Part shown: in pieces, positions 1 through 8,075 of the stretch
How positions within the stretch are numbered: the stretch's first letter is position 1
Layout: each line of letters begins with the position of its first letter
NCBI GenBank assembly: GCA_020852965.1
Contig: JADYZV010000143.1
Coordinates: 1 to 33,922, forward strand
Direction of reading: 5' to 3'
DNA from: Pirellulaceae bacterium
Lineage (GTDB): Bacteria > Planctomycetota > Planctomycetia > Pirellulales > Pirellulaceae
DNA: 33,922 nucleotides
The notes under the pieces: generated by a model
Databases searched by the model: none
What the model was told of the DNA's origin: nothing
The model's input: the letters and a program-made list of their open reading frames with translations, nothing else
Made by a program: the position numbers and the translations under genes

Positions 1-224
1 GACAAATTAGATTTCATTTTTTGGTCAAGTAGCAAGAAAAGTAAGAACTGAAGTAGGAATTCCTCCCTACGCGCCTGGCAGTGTCTCCCCCGCTGAAATT
101 GGCAGTCTTTTCAGTCTCGGTCACAAAGCCAACGCGATTCAACTCAAGGGTAGCTGTTGATATTTTTTTCGAGTTTTGAATTCTTATCTGAGAATAGATT
201 AAACATGACAGTTCCTTTTTTAGT

Positions 225-1169
225 TTAGTTGATCGAGAGGCGAACCGATTCGAGGTCGAGCTCCTTGGCCATCGCCTGTAGTTTTTCAATTGCCCGCGCC
301 TCGATTTGCCGCACCCTTTCTTTCGATACTCCCAGCCGGTTTGCCAGATCTTGAAGACTGCGCACACGGCGATGTGAGCCCAAGGCAAAGCGACTGCGAA
401 CGATGAAGCGTTCTCGCCGGTCAAGTCGTTGAAGCATATCGGCAGTGAAGCCTCGTAGGCGGTTCCAAAACTGATCTGACATTGACGAGGATGGTTGATC
501 GTCACATTGTCCAAATGCCCACTCATCCGCGTCCCGAGTAACACGAGATTCCTCCTCGCGAACTGAGGCTACCAAACGGTAGGCAGTTCGTGAGATCGAA
601 CGATAGGCATAGGTACTGAAACGAAAGCCGCGGTCGAAATCAAACTTCTCAACAGCGTGCATCAGCGTAATGGTGCCTTCACTTAAAAGCTCGTCAAACG
701 AACTTAAGGGAGTGACAAACTTTTTGACGATTGACATCACCAGACGCAAATTGGCCTTAATAATGTGATCGCGAATTTCTTGCGCCTGGCCCAACAGGAG
801 CTCCATCGCTTCCAGGGACTGCGGATCAGGTTCTACAGGATCCAGTCGCATGCGGAGTTCTGAAGCAAGAAACTTGTAGTAGTTCATCTGCCGGAACAAG
901 TTCGACTCCTCTTCTCGGGTGAGTAGTTGCGTCTCGCACAATCGCCCTAGATGGGCAGGCAAATCGCCGGGGAGGCCGTCGCTGGCAAAGTTCCCAGTCG
1001 CGACCTTAGCAGCCAGAGCAGCCGATGTGCACTGTTCCGAAAAGTCGAAACTTGCATTAGGAACGAAGTCGATTTCTTTGCGATGAAGCGCTGCAGCACG
1101 CTGCTGGAGCGAGTAGACAAGTGAGCTGATGGGCTGTACCGGGCTGTCGCTAACTAGGGCTGTGGTCAT
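225..1169 (-). CDS. RpoD-like sigma-70 family RNA polymerase sigma factor
   Basis: A 314-residue sigma factor that would direct core RNA polymerase to a promoter subset. A region 1.2-like helical stretch lies near residues 75-105. Region 2 (about 135-200) contains the NLRLV core-binding segment and the EKFDFDRGFRFSTYA segment of regions 2.2-2.3. Region 4 (about 245-305) ends in a clear helix-turn-helix with the VSKERVRQIEARAIEKL signature of primary-type sigmas. The region 2-4 linker is only about 40 residues, so region 3 is reduced, and there is no region 1.1; this fits a group 2/3 alternative sigma. I chose the ATG at 1169 over the in-frame GTG at 1178 because AAGGTGA sits at ribosome-binding distance before the ATG. 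It is divergent from a MerR/CarH-like regulator and the spacer carries a shared 11-bp repeat, so co-regulation is likely. The target promoters are unknown. Confidence 0.88.
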   Translation of the reverse strand: MTTALVSDSPVQPISSLVYSLQQRAAALHRKEIDFVPNASFDFSEQCTSAALAAKVATGNFASDGLPGDLPAHLGRLCETQLLTREEESNLFRQMNYYKFLASELRMRLDPVEPDPQSLEAMELLLGQAQEIRDHIIKANLRLVMSIVKKFVTPLSSFDELLSEGTITLMHAVEKFDFDRGFRFSTYAYRSISRTAYRLVASVREEESRVTRDADEWAFGQCDDQPSSSMSDQFWNRLRGFTADMLQRLDRRERFIVRSRFALGSHRRVRSLQDLANRLGVSKERVRQIEARAIEKLQAMAKELDLESVRLSIN

Positions 1170-1200
1170 GGGAATCACCTTTGGTTCAATATAATTCGTT

Positions 1201-1211
1201 CAAAACGTTCA
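1201..1211. promoter_or_regulatory. Candidate operator copy 1 (CAAAACGTTCA), sigma-factor side
   Basis: This 11-bp sequence occurs identically at 1389-1399 in the same 242-bp divergent spacer, and a 9/11 relative (CGAAACGTGCA) lies at 1259-1269. Copy 1 is 32-42 bases upstream of the sigma-factor ATG and just upstream of a minus-strand TATATT (1193-1188) that could be a -10 element. MerR/CarA/CarH-type proteins bind direct 11-bp repeats, so the adjacent regulator is the natural candidate. This is an inference from repetition and position. Confidence 0.45.
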
Positions 1212-1340
1212 CTTGAGTTATACCAGAGGGAGATCGCCTATGCAACCATAAATTCGCTCGAAACGTGCAAGTATTTCGATTTCCAGCATGAGCAGAAGTG
1301 CACGAAATCAGCAACAACTGCTGTAATATATGGATATACC

Positions 1341-1349
1341 TGCTATAAT
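1341..1349 (+). promoter_or_regulatory. Extended -10 promoter of the MerR-like gene
   Basis: TGCTATAAT is a perfect -10 hexamer (TATAAT at 1344-1349) preceded by the TGn extension. No convincing -35 lies 16-18 bases upstream, which is usual for extended -10 promoters. A start of transcription near 1356 would leave a leader of about 55 bases containing the operator-like repeat at 1389-1399. Confidence 0.55.
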
Positions 1350-1388
1350 CTGGTAATAGAACGATATTCCCGAGAGTCTATAAACATG

Positions 1389-1399
1389 CAAAACGTTCA
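1389..1399. promoter_or_regulatory. Candidate operator copy 2 (CAAAACGTTCA), MerR side
   Basis: An exact second copy of the 11-mer at 1201-1211, ending 12 bases before the MerR-like start codon and downstream of the putative extended -10. A protein bound here could block elongation or translation start, which would suit autorepression. It overlaps neither the -10 nor the GGAAG ribosome-binding site at about 1403-1407. Confidence 0.42.
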
Positions 1400-1411
1400 A
1401 ATGGAAGTCTC

Positions 1412-2290
1412 ATGACTGCACTCGTTACCCCAAAGCAAGTGGGTCGGTCGCTCGGGGTGAGCGAATCTTCAGTAAAGCGCTGGTGCGACAAGGGGGAAAT
1501 TGAAACGCAGTACACCGCAGGGGGGCATCGGCGCATCGCGGTTTCAACGGTTCTGTCTATGGTTCGCGAGGGTAAATTCACACTCGTGGTGCCCGAAGCG
1601 CTGGGATTGCCTGCGACGAGTGGTCAAACCATTCGCGTGGTGGAGCGTGCCCGCGAGAAGCTCAGCGAGGCACTGATCGAGGGAGACGAATCGCGATGCC
1701 GCCAGCTCATCTTCGATCTGTTCACGGCTGGGCAGCGCCCCAGTGTTATTTGCGATGAAGTGGTGGCGGCTGCATTTGCCGACATTGGTGACCGCTGGTC
1801 GTGCGGTGAGGCTGAGGTTTACCAGGAAAGGCGAGGGTGTGAAATTGCGTTGCACATCATGCAGGAAATGCAAACGTGGCTTGCCCCCGTTGGTGACGCT
1901 GGCATGCTGGCTCTAGGTGGGGCCCCCGCTGGCGACCAATATGCTCTAGGAACCAAGATGGCTGAGTTGGTGCTGCGCGATGCCCAATGGAACGCTGTAT
2001 CGCTTGGCGACAACTTACCGTTCAATACTCTCGAGGCGGCCATTGCGCACAATCGCCCTAAACTTTTTTGGCTTAGCTGTTCCCATATCATGGACCAGGA
2101 AGAATTCTTGACGGGTTACTCCGCACTGCACGAAAAATGCAATGCCGAAGTTGCGTTTGTAGTCGGAGGAAGAGCGCTGACGACGGAGCTGAGGCGAAAG
2201 ATGAATTTCTCTGCGTTCTGTGACAATATGCAGCACCTTGAAGGTTTTGCACGCACGCTGCATTTGGCCATACAAGAAAAAGCGAGTTGA
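1412..2290 (+). CDS. MerR/CarH-LitR-like regulator with degenerate B12-binding domain
   Basis: A 292-residue transcription regulator of the CarA/CarH/LitR architecture. A MerR-type helix-turn-helix lies at about 5-55 (SVKRWCDKGEI then GGHRRI). A helical-bundle domain (about 75-155) and a Rossmann-like cobalamin-binding domain (about 165-285) follow. In light-sensing CarH, AdoCbl needs a Wx9EH motif in the bundle and a lower-ligand His in a (E/D)xHxxG motif. Here the first reads W129-x9-E139-R140 and the second D175-Q-Y177-A-L-G, so both histidines are replaced; the His after the Trp is Ser130. Family membership is clear, but B12 photoreception is unlikely and the signal is unknown. The ATG is preceded by GGAAG at a good distance. 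It probably acts on the divergent sigma gene, itself and the neighbouring lipid genes. Confidence 0.85.
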   Translation: MTALVTPKQVGRSLGVSESSVKRWCDKGEIETQYTAGGHRRIAVSTVLSMVREGKFTLVVPEALGLPATSGQTIRVVERAREKLSEALIEGDESRCRQLIFDLFTAGQRPSVICDEVVAAAFADIGDRWSCGEAEVYQERRGCEIALHIMQEMQTWLAPVGDAGMLALGGAPAGDQYALGTKMAELVLRDAQWNAVSLGDNLPFNTLEAAIAHNRPKLFWLSCSHIMDQEEFLTGYSALHEKCNAEVAFVVGGRALTTELRRKMNFSAFCDNMQHLEGFARTLHLAIQEKAS

Positions 2291-2503
2291 GCTCTATCGC
2301 TCAAAGGAGGATAACCATCTCCGGGCAAGTCAAAGACACCAACCAATCGGCTTGACCTGCAAAGTGTCAGACCTCATTCACAGCATATGTCTAGTGTCCA
2401 ATGGGACAGCGCCACGTGTTCGTAGCTACGTCCGCAACCGCGTGGAAAATGTTGGAAGTCCACCTTCTGGCGAAAGTGGCTATAGGGCATTCAGTGGCGT
2501 TGT

Positions 2504-3844
2504 TCAATTGATCAGAGGGCCAAAATCAAGCTGACACTTGGGCTTTGCCAGCAGCACCTGCGACACTCCAATTTGGCGCTCGTGAAAGCCCGCTTCGCAA
2601 TAGCACAAGTAGTAGTGCCACATGCGAACGAAGCGTTCGTCAAAGCCTAGTGCCTTGACTTTGTCAATATTTTCCCAAAAGCGTTGCCGCCACATGGAGA
2701 GTGTGGTCGCATAGTGGGCTCCGAAGTCCTCCCTATGTACAAAACGCAAGTCGGTTCTCCGGCCAACACAATCGGCAATGGCTCCCATGCTGGGCAAGAA
2801 TCCACCTTGAAAAATATACTGTTGAATGAAATCAACCGAGCGTTGATAGCGCTCGTATCGATGATCGGGAATAACAATCGCTTGCAAGCACATGGCCCCA
2901 TCGGGCTGCAGCAACTGTGAGCATTTCGCAAAGTACTCTGGCAAATACCGTTGTCCAACGGCTTCGACCATTTCAATAGAAACTAGTTTCGTGAACGAAC
3001 CGCGGAGGTCTCGGTAGTCATCATTTAATAGGGTAACTTGAGCGGTAAGGCCTGCCTTACTAAACCTGGCAGCCGCATATGCATGTTGCTTCTCGGAAAT
3101 AGTAGTTGTTGTTACTCTGCAGCCGTATTGCTTGGCTGCGTGTTCCGCGAAACCACCCCACCCGGTGCCGATCTCCAATACATGGTCGCTAGGTGCAAGC
3201 TGCAATTTGCGGCAGATGCGATCATATTTTTCGATGGAAGCTTCCTCTAATGTTGTTTTAGAGTTGTCGAAGAACGCACTGGAATAGGTCATTGTTGGGT
3301 CGAGCATCAACGCAAAAAAGGCGTTGCTTAAGTCGTAGTGAGTTGAAATGTTTCGGCGACTACCGCGTCGCGTGTTCCTGCGAAGCCAATTCGCGGCTAC
3401 TCTAAGTGGCCGCAGCAGTTTCGACCCACCCTGCTCGACGCCCGCCAGTACTTCCATATTCCGCGCCAATACTCGCATCGCATCGGTTAGATTCGGAGAT
3501 TCCCAGTCACCGCGAATATAGGACTCAGCAGCTCCAAGACTACCGCCCAGGGCAATCCGACGATAGAACTGATTGCGGTGAACATGAATCGAAGCCGACG
3601 TCTCCGCACCTGTCAAACGTCCGATACATTTTTCGCCGAAAGCGTCATGGACTGTCAACTGGCCATCTTGCAGCATCGACAAGCGATTGAGGACCAAATT
3701 GCGAAAAAACTGTCCGCCGCGTCTGGTGTGGGAACGAACGCATGCCGCAGGATACCGCTCGGTGAGGCAAGCATCATTTATCGGGTAGTTCGAGTCGTTT
3801 GAGTTGCACTGCTGCTTTTCTTCGGGTGCGGATAGGATGGGCAT
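2504..3844 (-). CDS. Cyclopropane-fatty-acid-synthase family methyltransferase (CFA-like 1)
   Basis: A 446-residue SAM-dependent methyltransferase of the CFA synthase family, expected to methylate double bonds of phospholipid acyl chains at the membrane. An N-terminal substrate domain (about 45-160) precedes the catalytic domain. The SAM motif LEIGTGWGG lies near 223-231, and VSIEMVEAVG and the C-terminal HYYLCYCEAGF also fit the family. Two residues that hold bicarbonate in E. coli Cfa appear changed: YSCAYW reads YSSAFF (Cys139 to Ser) and LHTIG reads LQAIV (His266 to Gln). The Glu of the IEM segment is kept. It may therefore stop at a methylated, non-cyclopropane product. The ATG at 3844 has GGTGGA before it; a GTG lies at 3853. 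Its start overlaps the end of the DUF1365 gene by 67 bases, so it is last in a minus-strand operon. Confidence 0.88.
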   Translation of the reverse strand: MPILSAPEEKQQCNSNDSNYPINDACLTERYPAACVRSHTRRGGQFFRNLVLNRLSMLQDGQLTVHDAFGEKCIGRLTGAETSASIHVHRNQFYRRIALGGSLGAAESYIRGDWESPNLTDAMRVLARNMEVLAGVEQGGSKLLRPLRVAANWLRRNTRRGSRRNISTHYDLSNAFFALMLDPTMTYSSAFFDNSKTTLEEASIEKYDRICRKLQLAPSDHVLEIGTGWGGFAEHAAKQYGCRVTTTTISEKQHAYAAARFSKAGLTAQVTLLNDDYRDLRGSFTKLVSIEMVEAVGQRYLPEYFAKCSQLLQPDGAMCLQAIVIPDHRYERYQRSVDFIQQYIFQGGFLPSMGAIADCVGRRTDLRFVHREDFGAHYATTLSMWRQRFWENIDKVKALGFDERFVRMWHYYLCYCEAGFHERQIGVSQVLLAKPKCQLDFGPLIN

Positions 3845-4563
3845 TTTTTCCACCAGAGTTTAAGTGCTTGGAAGTAGATCGCCGCGCAAATCTTGCCGGT
3901 CATCATCGGATATCTCCAAGACATGCGATGAAGATTGGGTCGATCCAGTGGGCGACGTTGGAGCGACAATCCCGCCTCGAACTCAACACGCGAGTTGCGT
4001 ACGTTGGCCAGGTGGATGGTAAGAGCCGAGTCTGGCGGTGTGAGTCGCCAGTGATACTGCATGTCCATGTCCATGAATGGGGATACATGAAAGTTTTTAG
4101 CATGAGTGAAAGCCAATCCGCTGGTTTCGATCTTCTTATTTCCTGACCAGAGCACATAGCAATGACGTTCGTTCCAAGGTGTGCTATTGACCTCCGCAAC
4201 GACCGTCTCAACTCGCTTTCCATCTGCCTCGAAGCAGTAGTACAGATTGAGTGGACTCATGTAGTACCCAAAGTATCTCAATTGCGTTAGCAGTCTTATG
4301 GGCCCAGTGACCTCGTGGCCTGTTTGCTGGTGAACAATCAATCGCACTTCTTCTTCCAGCGGTAATGCAGGATGGAACAAATGATCGTCTCTAAGGAACG
4401 AGCGTAGCGCTCTCCCGGATGCTCCAATAAGCGCACGCCGGCCAACCAGGGCGGGCATTTCATCTAGATCCAGATAGACCATAAATAGTCGATACTGAAA
4501 TTGATGATCTACAGGCTCATGGCGGCGATGGCTGACTGTTCCTTCGTAGATGCAGCTATACAT
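3778..4563 (-). CDS. DUF1365 family protein
   Basis: A 261-residue protein with the DUF1365 signature near the N-terminus: YEGTVSHRRHEPVDHQF followed by a LDLDEM segment. Central motifs FGYYMSPLNLYYCF and TPWNERHCYVL are also typical. Its molecular function is not established. It is found almost always with the FAD amine-oxidase-like and CFA genes seen on either side here, so a role in acyl-chain modification is inferred. I chose the ATG at 4563 because the conserved motif begins four residues later; an upstream extension would only run through the FAD gene in another frame. It overlaps the FAD gene by 55 bases and the CFA-like gene by 67 bases, which argues for a single mRNA and translational coupling. 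Confidence 0.88.
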   Translation of the reverse strand: MYSCIYEGTVSHRRHEPVDHQFQYRLFMVYLDLDEMPALVGRRALIGASGRALRSFLRDDHLFHPALPLEEEVRLIVHQQTGHEVTGPIRLLTQLRYFGYYMSPLNLYYCFEADGKRVETVVAEVNSTPWNERHCYVLWSGNKKIETSGLAFTHAKNFHVSPFMDMDMQYHWRLTPPDSALTIHLANVRNSRVEFEAGLSLQRRPLDRPNLHRMSWRYPMMTGKICAAIYFQALKLWWKKCPSYPHPKKSSSATQTTRTTR

Positions 4564-5816
4564 GATTCTAGATTGAGTCCAAAGGTTTTTGCCACAGCCA
4601 GCGCGCTTTTCACACCGTCTTCGTGAAAGCCGTAGCCCCAGTAGGCACCACAAAAGTGGGTGCGGTTCTTACCGCTAATTTCCCCCAGCCTGCGTTGTGC
4701 GGCAATCGCCGAAACGGAATAGGCGGGATGTTGATAGTCGAAGCTTCGAATAATACTCTCATGTGCAATGGTTTCTGATGCATTGAGTGTTAATAGAATT
4801 GGGGTCGGCGTGTCGTGATTCTGCAAACGACTCAGGTCGTACGTCACGGAGGCATTTCGATGGCCAGTATCGGAAATGCGATAGTTCCAACTCGCCCAAG
4901 CGCGAGTTGATCGGGGCAGCATTCGCGTATCCGTGTGCAGCACGGCTGCGCTTGCGTGGTACGGGATTGAACCAAGCACTTGTTGTTCGGCCTCTGTTGG
5001 CTGGGCCAGCATCCGCAGCGTCTGGTCGGAGTGGGTCGCGAAAACTACTTGATCGAAGAACTCTGCTTGACCACCGACTGGCTTCACGATAACGCCGTCC
5101 TGGGTGCGGACTACAAAGTCCACCCTTGAATTCAACCGTACTCTATCTGCGATGGGCCCCAGCAAGGCATGTACGTATTGCCTGGATCCCCCCTGGATGG
5201 TTCGCCATTGCGGGCGATCGTGCATCTGCATGAGCCCGTGATTCGCAAAAAAGCCAATCATGAAATGTGCTGGGAAGTCGAGGATCGATTGCGGCGTGCT
5301 CGACCAAATCGCAGATGCCATAGGTACCAAGTAGTGACTGAGAAAGGCTTGGCCGACGCCGCAGACTCTTAGAAAGTCTTCAACGCGCTGCCCATCCGGA
5401 AGGTCCGCGTTTCGTGCTGCCTTCGTTCCAGCCCGATTAAATCGCACGATGTCATACAACATGCGTAGGAAGCTGGGACGCATTAGATTCTTCCGCTGAG
5501 CGAAAATGCCGTTTAGGGAACTACCTTGATACTCGACACCGGTACGATCGCAGCGAACGCTAAAGCTCATGTCGCTTGGCTGGCAATCGATTTCCAGTAG
5601 CTCAAGCAGCCGACAGAAATTCGGATACGTTTTACGATTGAAAACCATGAACCCAGTGTCTACAGGATAGCTCATCCCCGCCAGTTCGACGTCCACGGTG
5701 TTCGCATGACCACCTGCGTAATGACTGGCTTCAAATACCGTCACGTCATGTTGGTTCGAAAGAATTCGAGAGACTAGGCTGCCCGAAATCCCAGTGCCGA
5801 TGATCGCGATCCGCAT
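4509..5816 (-). CDS. FAD-dependent amine-oxidase-like protein of the CFA/DUF1365 cluster
   Basis: A 435-residue flavoprotein with an N-terminal dinucleotide-binding fold. GTGISG (residues 8-13) is followed by a strand ending in Glu (TVFEAS) and the GG-containing loop GGHANTV. The DTGFMVFNRKTYPN segment and the C-terminal CGAYWGYGFHEDGVKSAL are typical of the NAD(P)/FAD amine-oxidase-like proteins next to CFA and DUF1365 genes. In Rhodobacter sphaeroides, members of this gene neighbourhood are singlet-oxygen induced and linked to furan fatty acid formation. An oxidation or desaturation of a methylated acyl chain is therefore a reasonable guess, not shown here. The ATG at 5816 follows a GAAGG ribosome-binding site, and a 6-bp stem (5828-5843) sits just upstream. 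Confidence 0.87.
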   Translation of the reverse strand: MRIAIIGTGISGSLVSRILSNQHDVTVFEASHYAGGHANTVDVELAGMSYPVDTGFMVFNRKTYPNFCRLLELLEIDCQPSDMSFSVRCDRTGVEYQGSSLNGIFAQRKNLMRPSFLRMLYDIVRFNRAGTKAARNADLPDGQRVEDFLRVCGVGQAFLSHYLVPMASAIWSSTPQSILDFPAHFMIGFFANHGLMQMHDRPQWRTIQGGSRQYVHALLGPIADRVRLNSRVDFVVRTQDGVIVKPVGGQAEFFDQVVFATHSDQTLRMLAQPTEAEQQVLGSIPYHASAAVLHTDTRMLPRSTRAWASWNYRISDTGHRNASVTYDLSRLQNHDTPTPILLTLNASETIAHESIIRSFDYQHPAYSVSAIAAQRRLGEISGKNRTHFCGAYWGYGFHEDGVKSALAVAKTFGLNLESCIAASTKEQSAIAAMSL

Positions 5817-6086
5817 CCTAGCATCCTTCGCTTGCAGAAGCGACAAGATTGCGATGACGCATGTGGTCGGGGGCCGGCTTGAGATCCCAGTCGTCGACAC
5901 ATGCAGTCAGGCATGCTGCACGAATTTCGAAAAAAGGTGCAACTCGGAACCATTGAGCTTGACCACGTGGCATCATAAGTAAACCGATCAGGAAAATGAG
6001 GTTCGCGTACTACACTCAAGTTCTATAGACCACGTGCAAGAAATGCCAAGTGGCGAAACTTAAAAAAAGAAGGCAGAATTCCAGTG

Positions 6087-6869
6087 CTACGAGTGATGCG
6101 CCGGAGGCCACGGTAGAAACGCGCTGGTAGTTCTCACGTAATGCTCGTAGCCATCGATTCGACTGCGTAGCGAGCTCTCCAAGAGGCGAACGCCGGAAAC
6201 GCGTATCAGCAGAAAGGACATTAACAGCGGGCCAAAGATGGTCCACCACCAACTGGCGGGTTCGGCAGCAACGAGGAAAAATCCCCACCAGACCAAGAAG
6301 TCTCCGAAATAGTTCGGGTGTCGCGTATATCGCCAAAGTCCCCGATTCATTACTTTGCCTTGATTGGAAACTTTCGCCTTGAAGCGTGCCAATTGGCAAT
6401 CGCCAACGGACTCAAAGGTAAGGCCAATCAACCATAGCGCAACTCCCAACCAAGAGATCGCATTCAGGCTTCCCACCCCGTTGATACCGACTTGTAGGGG
6501 TAGTGAAATTACCGCAGTCAAAAGTCCTTGGAGTCCGAACACCGTGAATAGACTGATAAAGGGGAATTGCCGTCCATGCTTTTGCCGCATGGCCGCATAT
6601 CGATAGTCCTCGGGTTTGCCCACGTTTCGCCACGCCAGATAGCCAGCCAACCTAATACCCCACAGGGAAACCATCAGTGTCAACAGAATGGACTTCGCAG
6701 ACCCATTCATACTTAAGGCGAGTGAAGACCAAGAGACGAGTACAAACCCCATGCCCCAAAAGATGTCGATGATGCTCGAGTTGCGAAGGCCAAGGCTGAG
6801 CATCCACAGCCCTAGGAGGGCAGCGGCGAGCAGCGATAAGTTGCAGAAGAAAAGAAATGCATGGCTCAC
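6087..6869 (-). CDS. DUF1295 membrane protein (steroid 5-alpha-reductase-like fold)
   Basis: A 260-residue integral membrane protein with about six hydrophobic segments. Its C-terminal signature, GLWRYTRHPNYFGDFLVWWGFFL, is that of DUF1295 and related isoprenylcysteine methyltransferase/steroid-reductase-like enzymes that bind NADPH or SAM at the membrane face. The start is a GTG at 6869 because GGAGGA lies six bases upstream; no in-frame ATG fits. It heads the minus-strand lipid genes, 270 bases before the FAD protein, and is divergent from a second CFA-like gene across a 111-bp spacer. In other bacteria this family accompanies the amine-oxidase/DUF1365/CFA set. A redox step on a lipid is inferred. 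Confidence 0.85.
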   Translation of the reverse strand: MSHAFLFFCNLSLLAAALLGLWMLSLGLRNSSIIDIFWGMGFVLVSWSSLALSMNGSAKSILLTLMVSLWGIRLAGYLAWRNVGKPEDYRYAAMRQKHGRQFPFISLFTVFGLQGLLTAVISLPLQVGINGVGSLNAISWLGVALWLIGLTFESVGDCQLARFKAKVSNQGKVMNRGLWRYTRHPNYFGDFLVWWGFFLVAAEPASWWWTIFGPLLMSFLLIRVSGVRLLESSLRSRIDGYEHYVRTTSAFLPWPPAHHS

Positions 6870-6908
6870 TAAAGTTCCTCCACAATCGTATTGGAAAAAC
6901 GCCCTAAG

Positions 6909-6948
6909 GGGTTGCCTAACTTCTAGCATATTAGCTGACCGGCAACCC
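6909..6948. repeat. 8-bp inverted repeat in the divergent DUF1295/CFA-like 2 spacer
   Basis: GGGTTGCC at 6909-6916 and its exact complement GGCAACCC at 6941-6948 are separated by 24 bases inside the 111-bp spacer between two divergent genes. The AT-rich loop (TAGCATATTAG) could hold promoter elements for either direction. A two-site operator fits the position; a hairpin is less likely with such a loop. Confidence 0.4.
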
Positions 6949-6980
6949 TCGGCTTTCCGGTTGTGGCTCGAATAGGAACC

Positions 6981-8009
6981 ATGGACACTATGCTGAACAC
7001 CATCGATCTAGCAGAAGCTGGCTACCTACCCGACTGGTTGGTCCGAATCGGAATCCGACGCTTGCTGACCCAACGTCTTAAGAACTCGCAATCGACGGAC
7101 GTGGCAGCATTTGCCCAGCAGCTTCGCTCGGCACCGCTAGCCGTTGAAACCCAGTCAGCCAATGACCAGCATTACGAGGTGGCTGCGGAGTTCTTTGAGA
7201 CATGCCTGGGACCGCGTCTGAAATATAGCTCCTGCTTGTTTCCGGATTCCTCGACATCGTTGGCCGAAGCTGAAGAACACATGCTGCAACTAACTTGCGA
7301 GCGAGCCGCGATAACCGATGGCATGAGCGTGCTTGAGCTTGGATGCGGTTGGGGCTCATTGACACTTTGGATCGCCGAACATTTTCCGGATTGTGCAATC
7401 ACCGCAGTTTCGAATTCGAACAGTCAAAGAAAATTTATCGAACGGAGAGCTCACCAGCAAGGGTTTTCCAACATTCGTGTAATCTCGTCCGACATGCGAG
7501 AATTCGCCACGGATGATAGGTTCGACAGAATCGTTTCTATTGAGATGTTTGAGCACATGCGAAACTATGCTTTACTATTTTCCCGCGTCGCGGATTGGCT
7601 CACCCCAGAAGGCAAAGCCTTCGTGCACGTCTTCTGTCATCGAGATACGCCATACCTTTTCAATAGTGAGGGTAGCGACAATTGGATGGGGCGTCACTTC
7701 TTTACCGGCGGGGTGATGCCCTCCCTGGAGCTATTCAGCCACTTTGACGAATGCTTGAGCATTGACAAGCGATGGGTTGTCGATGGCCTGCACTATTGGC
7801 GTACCTGCGAGTCCTGGCTGAGGAATTTGGATTGCAATCGGGCTGTGGCCTTGGAAGCACTCAGTAGCCATTCGTCACCTAAACAAGCTAAACTAGCAAT
7901 CCAGCGATGGCGTTTATTCTTTATGGCCTGCGCAGAGCTATTTCGATACCGACACGGCCGGGAATGGTTCGTCGGCCACTATTTGTTCGCGCGAAGACAG
8001 ACCTGCTGA
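6981..8009 (+). CDS. CFA-family SAM-dependent methyltransferase (CFA-like 2)
   Basis: A 342-residue methyltransferase of the cyclopropane-fatty-acid-synthase superfamily, shorter than the canonical enzyme (about 380-430) and with a brief N-terminal domain. The SAM site LELGCGWGSLTLW lies near residues 114-126 and VSIEMFEHMRNY near 184-195. The segment after motif post-I reads KAFVHVFCHRDTPY, so a His is kept at the place where CFA-like 1 has Gln. KYSSCLFPD replaces the family's YSCAYW. It is divergent from the DUF1295 gene and probably acts on the same lipid pool, perhaps on a different double bond or headgroup. The ATG at 6981 follows AGGA; an in-frame GTG (6963) and ATG (6990) are alternatives. 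The exact product is unknown. Confidence 0.82.
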   Translation: MDTMLNTIDLAEAGYLPDWLVRIGIRRLLTQRLKNSQSTDVAAFAQQLRSAPLAVETQSANDQHYEVAAEFFETCLGPRLKYSSCLFPDSSTSLAEAEEHMLQLTCERAAITDGMSVLELGCGWGSLTLWIAEHFPDCAITAVSNSNSQRKFIERRAHQQGFSNIRVISSDMREFATDDRFDRIVSIEMFEHMRNYALLFSRVADWLTPEGKAFVHVFCHRDTPYLFNSEGSDNWMGRHFFTGGVMPSLELFSHFDECLSIDKRWVVDGLHYWRTCESWLRNLDCNRAVALEALSSHSSPKQAKLAIQRWRLFFMACAELFRYRHGREWFVGHYLFARRQTC

Positions 8010-8075
8010 CTTGTTGGGATGCTGACCGCAGCGCTCGATCGGTCAACCATGCGGAAAACCGCTACACGGCAATTG

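Noticed and set aside
14-544. Minus-strand frame of 176 codons at the left end
   Set aside because: It mostly overlaps the sigma-factor gene in another phase, with low-complexity Ser/Arg composition and no homology.
2220-2534. Plus-strand 104-codon frame between the MerR-like and CFA-like genes
   Set aside because: It overlaps the ends of two convergent genes, and the composition and start are poor.
5961-6036. GACCACGTG repeated at 5961 and 6028 before the FAD protein
   Set aside because: A 9-bp repeat in about 270 bases is expected by chance fairly often, and it does not match the 11-bp operator candidate.
8051-8062. GCGG-AAAA-CCGC hairpin after CFA-like 2
   Set aside because: The stem is only four bases and no T-run follows, too weak to call a terminator.
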